Shown one piece after another: positions 56,449 to 64,000 of a stretch of DNA of 64,000 nucleotides. The notes under the pieces are model-generated. The model was not told the DNA's origin and made no database searches. It worked only from the letters and a program-made list of their open reading frames with translations. Both the position numbers and the translations under genes were made by a program. Numbering within the stretch: the first letter of the stretch is position 1; each line of letters opens with the position of its first letter. Source of the stretch: Lepraria neglecta (taxonomy: Eukaryota > Ascomycota > Lecanoromycetes > Lecanorales > Stereocaulaceae); the NCBI GenBank assembly GCA_033220425.1, contig CM065650.1, positions 1,178,001-1,242,000 of the forward strand. Direction: 5' to 3'.

Positions 56449-56907
56449 GCTTTGGCATCATGGAGTCTCCTTGTTGATTTAAAATAAGCTCAGTTGATGC
56501 TGAACTGTCGCGAAACAAGTAAATGCAACTGGGATTTGATATAAACCCCGGGGAACTCCGGGATAACCTGTTCGGGATTAGCTTTCCCAGAGAAAAGGGA
56601 GGATGGACTGTAGCAGCCACTTATATCATTCAAGCTTCCAATGGGTACTTAGAGAGCTTCGTTCGAAGGAGTTCTATTGATCCCCCTACTCCCCTGCTAT
56701 GTATAGTTCTATATAAAAGTGGGAGATTGGGTATGAAAACTCTGCTTGCTAAGGGTCTAACCCTATGCGGTTGGCACCCTGTCACGTGATCGCTACCCTT
56801 CTCTCCCAGCGCCAAGAGTTCTGTCATATAGCGCACTCTTCTCAAACTCTAAAATTTGGATATTTAATTTGAACATATAACTGCCGATTAGCTTTGCAGT
56901 GGGTCAT
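56449..56907. other. Spacer between transposase remnant and NLR 3' end
   Basis: No coding content is recognised. It may include the 3' end of the transposon remnant. Confidence 0.4.
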
Positions 56908-59900
56908 TTATTCATGAGTGTGGATTTGACAACTCGTACTCCTTACGCGCTCGAACATCTGTTCTGCCACGTCCAGCTTACCCTGCTCACAATATAGCCT
57001 ACCGAGTACGTGAACCGTATCGAGAGTCGAGGTATGGTCCGGCCCGAGTGCTTTCTCCGTCCCCGCCAGTGCTCGTAAGTACATCTGTTCTGCCACGTCC
57101 AGCTTACCCTGCTTACGATATAGCCTACCGAGTTCGTGGACCGTAGTGAGAGTCGAGGTATGGTCCGGTCCGAGTGCTTTCTTATACCCCGCCAGTGCTC
57201 GTAAGTGCATCTGTTCTGCCACGTCCAGCTTACCCTGCTCACAATATAGGCTACCGAGTGCGTGAACCGTATCGAGAGTCGAGGTGTGGTCCGGTCCAAG
57301 TGCTTTCTCCGTCCCCGCCAGTGCTCGTAAGTACATCTGTTCTGCCACGTCCAGCTTACCCTGCTTACGATATAGGCTACCGAGTGCGTGAACCGTATCG
57401 AGAGTCGAGGTATGGTCCGGCCCGAGTGCTTTCTCCGTCCCCGCCAGTGCTCGTAAGTACATCTGTTCTGCCACGTCCAGCTTACCCTGCTTACGATATA
57501 GCCTCCCGAGTGCGTGAACCGTATCGAGAGTCGAGGTATGGTCCGGCCCGAGTGCTTTCTCCTTCCCCGCCAGTGCTCGTAAGTACATCTGTTCTGCCAC
57601 GTCCAGCTTACCCTGCTCATGATATAGCCTACCGAGTGCGTGAACCGTATCGAGAGTCGAGGTATGGTCCGGCCCGAGTGCTTTCTCCGTCCCCGCCAGT
57701 GCTCGTAAGTACATCTGTTCTGCCACGTCCAGCTTACCCTGCTCACGATATAGGCTACCGAGTTCGTGAACCGTATCGAGAGTCGAGGTATGGTCCGGCC
57801 CGAGTGCTTTCTTATACCCCGCCAGTGCTCGTAAGTACATCTGTTCTGCCACGTCCAGCTTACCCTGCTCACGATATAGCCTACCGAGTTCGTGGACCGT
57901 AGTGAGAGTCGAGGTATGGTCCGGCCCGAGTGCTTTCTCCGTCCCCGCCAGTGCTCGTAAGTACATCTGTTCTGCTACGTCCAGCTTACCCTGCTTACGA
58001 TATAGCCTACCGAGTTCGTGGACCGTAGTGAGAGTCGAGGTATGGTCCGGTCCGAGTGCTTTCTCCGTCCCCACCAGTGCTCGTAAGTACATCTGTTCTG
58101 CCACGTCCAGCTTACCCTGCTCACGATATAGGATACCGAGTTCGTGGACCGTAGTGAGAGTCGAGGTATGGTCCGGTCCGAGTGCTTTCTCCGTCCCCAC
58201 CAGTGCTCGTAAGTACATCTGTTCTGCCACGTCCAGCTTACCCTGCTCACGATATAGGCTACCGAGTGCGTGAACCGTATCGAGAGTCGAGGTATGGTCC
58301 GGTCCGAGTGCTTTCTCCTTCCCTGCCAGTGCTCGCACGAACATCTGCTCGGCCTTCTTATGTCGGTCCCAACCTAACAGCACCAGCGCAATAACATGGG
58401 CCGCACTAAAGACAACCTCGTCTAAGGAGTGAGACCGCCATAATTGGCTGAAATGAGGCGACTCGAGATGTTCAACATGGTCTAACAGTCGCCGACTGGT
58501 AGACCAGTATTGTGGGTTGGATTTGTCCTCTATACTATCCGCAGCACACCTCAATGCGATCTCGAATAACAGCGGTATCGGCGGATTGTTGAGACCCTCA
58601 ATCAGCCAGTCGTGCAGACACGGGTGGACCTGATACGAGCCTATCACCACCTCCACCAGATTGTAGTCCTGAAGCCTCGACATCGCTCGCTGGAACCAAA
58701 CTTTATTTTCCGTGACACGACGTATACCAGGTACCGCGTCACTCGCTCCCGCTTTGATAAGCTCGTACCATATATCGCGGTTACTGAGATAGGCAAAGAA
58801 CGTTAAGAGCTCCGCGGCGTCATCGTCCTGCCTCCTCACCTGATCCAAAGAGATCGTCCACGTGGAGGCTAATGTACGTGCTTCGTACTCGTACAGCTCT
58901 TCAGTATCCGCTCCGACCAAGTCCGTCCACGTAGAATGATATAGGTCGAGATACTCATAACATAAGATGCCGGTTCGTCGTAAATAGGCGCCTGCCGTTG
59001 CCAGAGCCAATGGAAGTCCGTCGAGACGTTTCGCAAGGTCTGTCGCCGTACTATCTAGAACACGTCAGTGAAAGGACTTGAGAACGTCCATTAGGATTGG
59101 TTGCTCTCACCGCCGGAAAGATCCTGCCCAGAGCGCTGCGACAAGATAGCCACACCCGTCTCCACGTCTTCTAGCTTCTGCACTCGCAACTGTTTCCCAA
59201 AGGTTAATTTAGTGGATCGGGTAGTGATAATAATATTGCCTTGGGAACGTAGAGGAAAGTATGATCGAATGTCATACCCTGTTGGCGATCGGACGCCTGG
59301 CAGACTTGGATCATCGTAGTTGTCGAAGATTAAAAGCCACTGGTCATTTCCGGGCTCTGACAGCCATCGTCGGACCTGCTCGATCTTGACTTTCTCCTCA
59401 TCTATGCTTTGTGCTGTTGAATCATTAGATTTGTGGATAATCACAGTTGCCAAGTCTGCCATGCTCTGTCTCAAGCTTGTTTCATCTTTTGCGTTCAGCC
59501 AGAAAACCGACGAATACTCGTCAGCGCAGGCTCGCACGTGCGCCAGGCTCAACTGTGTCTTGCCCACCCCTCCCATGCCGGAAACACTGGTAATACGTTG
59601 ACGATGAGGATGCTGCGTCGGTATGAGGATGTCTCGCAGTTGCCGCAGCTCGGCCATCCGTCCAATGAAGGCATCCGGCTCGATCTCAGGTGCTTGTCCT
59701 AGGCAGACACCAAACGACTGGGGCGCCGCTAGTGGTGTCAAAGTCAATTTGGACAGCTCTTCTAGAATGCGATCACCCGTATCGACATGCTGCGTTGTCT
59801 GGTGTAAAACCAAGAAATCAACATCTTTATGTATCTTCTCCACTGCTTGACAGACTTTGTCTTCTCTCGCCAGGCTCTTCAAAGCCTTTAAGGCCCGTTC

Positions 59901-60218
59901 TGTCTTCGAAGCATTTTCTGGCGGGATAATGCCGGACAGACATGTTTGTACGATCGACACCTGCGCCAGTGTGCTGTCCACGACATCTCGTAGTGCCTTC
60001 GTCACATCGTCAGGTAAGCGACCCGCCTGGGCTTGAGTAGTGATTCGTTGGAGGATCGCGGTCAGTAAAGGCAGGCGGGTGGACAGAGCACGAAAGGATT
60101 TTGGGACGTCGGAGGTTCTGGAGGTGAACTCGCGTAGTCGAGATACGATTTGGGCACTGAGGTCGACGAGGGAGGCGATAGAGGTCACGAGTCCGAGGAT
60201 AGCTATCGCTTCGGCCAT
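56908..60218 (-). CDS. Fungal NLR/STAND protein: SesA-like domain, NB-ARC NTPase, 11 near-identical TPRs
   Basis: Two exons: 60218-59111 and 59054-56908, with a 56-bp intron (GTGAGA...TTCTAG) that restores LDGLPLALATAGAYLRR. The product is 1,084 residues. The in-frame reading seven codons upstream begins with GTG, so the ATG at 60218 is chosen. Residues 1 to about 143 form a helical SesA-like domain (MAEAIAILGLVTSIASLVDL, SDVPKSFRALSTRLPLLTAI), found on NACHT/NB-ARC proteins in fungal self/non-self systems. NB-ARC: P-loop GMGGVGKT (214-221), Walker B LLIFDNYDD (295-303), sensor GNIIITTR, GLPL box (382-385). A linker of ~200 residues ends near WDRHKKAEQM. Eleven 42-residue TPR units and a partial twelfth complete the protein. 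All nucleotide-binding motifs are intact. Expected action is ligand sensing by TPRs, ATP-driven oligomerisation and signalling or cell death through the SesA end. Confidence 0.9.
56968..58353. repeat. Eleven tandem 126-bp TPR repeats
   Basis: Exactly 11 x 126 bp, in frame, coding 42-residue units of type AEQMYLRALAGTEKALGPDH followed by TSTLDTVHALGRLYREQGKL and DV. A partial unit follows at the C-terminus. Differences are confined to about ten positions of the unit (5, 6, 10, 12, 13, 25, 29, 32, 35, 36), with positions 12, 25, 29, 32, 35 and 36 varying repeatedly. Confidence 0.97.
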
Positions 60219-60487
60219 ATCGCCTGTATCAAAGCTCACGTATGCACTCCCGACTGCGAGAACCTTAATAATAACAGTATTTTGTCCTTAAAAATGTGTG
60301 TAAGAGACTTATGTGTAAGATATATATCAGAATCCCTTATATTTTGAAGTGTGATATAGGATATAGAGAGAGCCTGCGTCCTAGCGCTTGGCTGGCGATG
60401 AGATGCAGCTCAGCCCCGTTAGGCTGAACCCGTAAAATTGCCAACTAACTTTTAAGGACTATGGCGGGACAGGAGCACCGATAACGC
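60007..60487 (-). repeat. Right arm of long inverted duplication
   Basis: It contains the NLR promoter and first ~70 codons and aligns with the reverse complement of 55761-56239. Confidence 0.85.
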
Positions 60488-60766
60488 ATTTACAGGACCG
60501 CGAATTAAACGTATAGGTTGGCAGAAAGCAACAAGCATTGATAGTAGGGAGGCTGCGGAGAAGGGGAACAGAAGGAGAGGTCACTAATAGTTTTAGACAG
60601 TTCGCCAAGACCACTGGAATTAGCTTCGGGGCTAACTCCGGGAGCTGTAGCCCTTAAGTCCGATATAAGCGTAAAAAATCAGACCTAATATCTAGGTACT
60701 GTACTACTATTAAGGAAAAAAAGGCAGACTAACGGTCAAAATCGTTAAGACCCTTAATAGTTGGTC
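60219..60766. promoter_or_regulatory. NLR promoter region inside the element
   Basis: It lies between the NLR start codon and the right terminal repeat. A TA-rich box (TATATATC near 60321) lies about 100 bp upstream of the ATG. The proximal ~270 bp are duplicated in the left arm. Confidence 0.4.
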
Positions 60767-60783
60767 AACCGTTAACAGCGTTG
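60767..60783 (-). repeat. Right terminal inverted repeat, 17 bp
   Basis: AACCGTTAACAGCGTTG, the exact reverse complement of 55180-55196. Confidence 0.85.
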
Positions 60784-60791
60784 ATTTAGGC
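60784..60791. repeat. Right copy of 8-bp target-site duplication
   Basis: ATTTAGGC, identical to 55172-55179 and directly abutting the right terminal repeat. Confidence 0.8.
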
Positions 60792-60987
60792 CAACTCTCT
60801 GTCCAACAAACGGGCCACGAACAGTCAACGAGATTCTTTTGAGTGCCACACTTCCCAATCGCCGACTCGTTCACATTGCCTCCCTCGTCTCTCGAACGGC
60901 GGCAAATTTTCCAGACGCAAAAAACATCCTTACCCATCAAGATGAAGCTCGAGCTCGACTCCTCCTGAAAGAGTACACGCAGGAACG

Positions 60988-62617
60988 CTAAACGGACAGC
61001 TTCAACTTCTTACGGCGATCCCGGCTCTGCTCCCTAGACTCCGTCTTCGCCATCGATGCTATAGAGAAAGACGACGCATTGTAATCTGAAAGGTCGACTT
61101 CGAGTTCTTCCATGGCAACGGACCCACGTTTCCGTGGCGAATATTGGTTCGTGGGTGATGCGGCTGCGGACGACCGAGTAGTGTAGGATTGGGTTGTATA
61201 GGCTGGTGTTGGAGGCTCTAGCAAGCCCGGGCTCGCACAACCTTCAGAGCCGCTGGCGTTTATGCAAGACCGTTGCTGTTTCGTCCGGCTCCGTTCCACA
61301 GTCGCCATCCAGTTCCTCGCGGCACGAGCAATTATGGAATGCAAGCCGCCCCATCGAATGCGATTCACTCCTAGGGTGTTTCGCTCGAAGAGGTTGTTCA
61401 ACCCAAGGGCGAGCCTTTCGATGTGTATGTTTGGAGGCTTGTCACCGAAGTCGAAATGTAGGGTAAGAGTATGGCCTATGGCGGTATCTTGGTTGGAGAT
61501 ATCCATTTGAGATGTCTGCCGAGTCGTCTGTCGAGTCGTTCGGGCCTTTGTATCTCCTCTTCGCAGTGGATGAAGCATAATGCGACCAGCCGAAGTCTTC
61601 TCCTCCCTGTCGGATAATACCGGAGTCTGATTTTTAGGGAAGTGTGGTGCATCTTCTTTGATCTTATTCAGGAGCTCCACTGTGGTGAAACGACCTCCCT
61701 GCTGCTCCTCCACTAGAGCTTCTAATGCATATATCAGAGCGGATGTGAAAGAGTCTTTGCCTGGGACAGGAGTCGAGGCCATCTCCTTGGTCGCAGCGAG
61801 ATATTCGAACAATCTGGAGCTCGTTAGCTAGGCATTACTATCAAATCAATAGCGAAACTTACCTTGGTTGCCCTCGAGTAAGTCCCAGATTACCAGCATA
61901 GCAGCTTCAATGACGCATTAGCGAATGACTCGTCGCTGCGAAGGTGGAAGATTACCAGTCAAAGAGTTCAAGAACATCCGCTTCAGCGGGCTTCAGGAGG
62001 TCCTCAGTCTGGTTCCAAACTATGCTGTTGACGCGTTTCCTCTTGTCGTCAAGGTGCTTCTTCTTGTCGTCACGTTCCTTCTTGGTGTGTCCAAGTTGCT
62101 TCTTCGTCTCGGTTCCGTGTTTCTCGGTATCATTTGGAGAACATTTTCTAAGAGGATCAGCGACTGCTCGAGTATTTAAGAGACGTTCTTTGACTTACCC
62201 AAAAAGCTCCAGAGAGCCAAAGTAGCTTCCCGGTCGACCATGACCGGCATAGTATACTATGAGGAGAGTATTTGGTCCATCATGAGCTTTAACAAAGGCT
62301 GCAACGGTCGCATTGACGTGCACTTGCAGCTTCGTTTCGAGACTATTGTCGAGATACTCTATCTGAGTGTTGTATTTGAATTTCTTCTCGAAGACTGCTT
62401 TGAGCCTTTTCACCTCCCCTTTGGTGCTCATGTCATTGGAGTCATCTTGCCAACACAACAGTAAGGCCTCGACCTTTTCATAAGTAGAAGGTTTTTGATA
62501 GTTTCCTCGGTCCATGATCTCACTCCATTTCAATTGATGCTCCGAGTTGTCAATTTCATCTCTGAACTGGTAGTTGACTATTTTGGGCGTCTGCGGCGTT
62601 CGTAGTTTGGGCTGCAT
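60988..62617 (-). CDS. Caspase-like protease (peptidase C14)
   Basis: Four exons: 62617-62199, 62147-61956, 61904-61863 and 61813-60988, with introns of 51, 51 and 49 bp. The product is 492 residues. It begins MQPKLRTPQTPKIVNYQFRD. The catalytic His is in NTLLIVYYAGHGRPGS (His126) and the Cys in ELFDCCYAGNLG (Cys205, rebuilt exactly by splicing a 42-bp exon). Between them lies a Lys/Asp-rich stretch (TKKERDDKKKHLDDKRKR, about 161-178) that looks like an added charged helix. Downstream, FTSALIYALEALVEEQQ and the tail IHIERLALGLNNLF follow, with a disordered Ser-rich end and basic terminus. The fold groups with metacaspase/caspase-like peptidases, implicated in fungal cell death and stress. Both catalytic residues are present, so activity is plausible. 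It is on the same strand as the NLR, whose element ends 204 bp away. Confidence 0.87.
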
Positions 62618-64000
62618 TGTGGACCGGATGATTTTATTGTCTCTTGAACAGCGAGGCTAGAACCATGCGAATGGCGGTGCGTTGCCTTCGAGGAAGGAGA
62701 TGTCTTGATCAAATTCTGTAAGCCTTGTCAGATCTCCATTTTTCTGGAGGAAAGGTCGTCGATGACCGATCTTTTCAGGTAATCCTCACTTTATATGGGC
62801 AATCATCTAGTCAACATCCGCAGGAGCCGCAGTGAGCTGTTCAAGGCTGTGCTGTAACGGTGTACAGCGGACTCGATGAATATCTTCAATTGCCCAGCCA
62901 CTTCGTGAGCCTGAGCTGGATCGCAGCTCCAAGCCAACGGAGACATAGCCTGAAAGGACACAATGGTATTCATCGCGATTGAAGGAGCTGCCAGCTTTCG
63001 AAATGCGCCTGAGCTGCCAGCTGCCTTATGCCTGATGCCTGATGCCTGATCAACCATATTGTGATACGGTGATAGAGTGTTGTTTTCACTAAGGGACGCA
63101 CATAGCCCCAAAGCTACGATATATCATGCTGCATAAGCTGGGAAATTCAAACCCTCCACACACCATGAACATGGCCGAATGCAAGTCTGCTTTTCTTGGC
63201 CGAGATTGTCTGCCATGTCATCACATTTAGATGCTTTTCGGCTTAAAAGATTCTGTACCAACGTTTAAGAGACGTACAAAATTCACAATTCTGTAAGCAA
63301 AAATATATTGTCAAACTTCGTATCTGTGGAGTTAGAGCGGGTGGGGTTTGGCCGGTTGGGGGGTGAGCCCTTCTAGTGGGGCGCCAAATTGCGCAGGCCG
63401 CAGAAAGCTCTTTAGTCGATTCCAAGCTCGCCTATCAGTGTGGGGTTCTCTACACCCACAGCCCTCAATTGCAACCCCGCAACCACGATTTGGACCGTTG
63501 ATTGGACTTCTTGTTAGCGATTGCTGATAAGAGAGACAAAGAGAATGTGCAGAGCCGCAAGGTCAACAAACCTGAGAGGCTGGCCTTGCGAAGCGTGATA
63601 TTTAAGGGTGGGCCCCCAATGGCGCAGCAAAAGCTTCACGGGCCGTAGCTCTCTGTCGATCTCACCAGGCTTTCCAAGACGCCCTTTTTTCACCATGACG
63701 GAACAAGGCTCTGTAAGAGTGCCGTTCTGGGCAGCAACGCTAGGCGCAAGTGCTGATTGTAGCGCAGCAAGGCCCATTCAAGCCTACTGAAAGGGCAGAT
63801 GTTGACAGGAGGAACACATTGCCGGTAAGAATTTGAACTCCGAAGACGCTGTAGCAGTAATGCAACAAGTTCTCATACCAGATTTTAGCGTCCGCGAAGG
63901 TATCTAGATGGAAGAAAGCTCAACAAGACGGATGAACAAGGCATCTTTACATACCAGGTCACCGTCGTAAGCGCCGTGTATGACAGCCAGCAGCACACAT
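62618..64000. other. Right-edge region without supported gene
   Basis: It contains the promoter of the caspase-like gene. Short frames at 62803-63111 and 63514-63777 (minus) have no recognisable content. A 7-bp tandem repeat lies at 63029-63049. Confidence 0.35.
63029..63049. repeat. Short tandem repeat (TGCCTGA)3
   Basis: Three perfect heptamers in non-coding sequence. Confidence 0.9.

Larger units (their letters stand above)
55180..60783. mobile_element. 5.6-kb transposon-like cassette carrying an NLR gene (hAT-like boundaries, no transposase)
   Basis: The 5,604-bp segment starts with CAACGCTGTTAACGGTT and ends with its exact reverse complement. A perfect 8-bp direct repeat (ATTTAGGC) sits immediately outside both ends. 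A TSD of 8 bp with short TIRs is the hallmark of hAT-superfamily elements. The subterminal motif GACCAACTA recurs near both ends (55224-55232, and inverted at 60758-60766). Contents are an inverted, truncated copy of the NLR promoter and N-terminus, a transposase tail of a different (pogo/Fot1) family, and the full NLR gene. No hAT transposase is present, so the unit would be non-autonomous. The alternative is chance ends around an inverted duplication, but adjacency of perfect TIRs and TSD argues against it. Confidence 0.7.

Noticed and set aside
56968-58353. Direct repeats considered as a CRISPR-like or satellite array
   Set aside because: The units are contiguous, coding, 126 bp and in frame with a TPR domain; there are no spacers.
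57174-58394. Long open frames on the plus strand and in a second minus frame across the TPR region
   Set aside because: The 126-bp repeat is a multiple of three without stops in several frames, so all frames stay open by periodicity. Only the minus frame giving TPRs joins the NB-ARC domain.
60218-60239. Upstream extension of the NLR by seven codons
   Set aside because: It would start with GTG; the ATG at 60218 has a parallel at 56028 in the duplicated copy.
63820-63880. Possible tRNA-like B box (GTTCAAATTC on the minus strand)
   Set aside because: No matching acceptor stem, A box or anticodon arm could be folded around it.

Overview
The window reads as nuclear DNA of a filamentous ascomycete (Pezizomycotina; Leotiomycetes/Helotiales is my best guess from overall gene style, not proven). 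Genes are compact, on both strands, and interrupted by GT-AG introns of about 48-82 bp with recognisable branch sites. Products are typically fungal: Spt5, Prp17, Pmd1, a 1-Cys peroxiredoxin, GPI-type phospholipase B, STAND/NLR and caspase-like proteins. Exons were joined by hand from reading frame, splice signals and conserved motifs. For multi-exon genes the coordinates give the genomic span and the exons are listed in the evidence.

Layout. 1-8 kb: the 5' part of a membrane-anchored protein running off the left edge, splicing factor Prp17, an alpha/beta hydrolase divergent from it, and a patatin-type lipase. 8-18 kb: a poorly characterised stretch with secreted or membrane-anchored Ser/Thr/Pro-rich proteins, a small hypothetical gene, long apparently empty spacers and a decayed F-box-like gene. 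18-31 kb: dense conserved genes (SPT5, PMD1-like kelch protein, PRX1-type peroxiredoxin, MFS transporter, aldehyde dehydrogenase). 32-40 kb: a second small Cys-rich membrane protein, another broken F-box-like gene, a small protein with a recent internal duplication, an amidase and a phospholipase B. 40-50 kb: mostly non-coding, with one bZIP factor gene and a clearly broken SMP-30/gluconolactonase gene. 50-55 kb: EVE-domain protein, protein N-terminal methyltransferase, a mitochondrial-type SDR and a small putatively N-myristoylated protein.

The most interesting part is 55.2-62.6 kb. A 5,604-bp segment is bounded by perfect 17-bp terminal inverted repeats and a perfect 8-bp direct repeat immediately outside them (hAT-like target-site duplication). 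Inside lies one large gene for a fungal NLR: SesA-like N-terminal domain, NB-ARC NTPase, and eleven almost identical 42-residue TPR units. The left side of the segment holds a truncated, inverted copy of the NLR promoter and N-terminal exon, joined to what looks like the tail of a pogo/Fot1-type transposase. About 200 bp beyond the right end is a caspase-like (peptidase C14) gene with both catalytic motifs. This is a candidate allorecognition or programmed-cell-death locus in which the receptor sits in a transposon-like cassette next to a potential executioner protease. The functional link is inference; the boundaries, domains and repeats are visible in the sequence.
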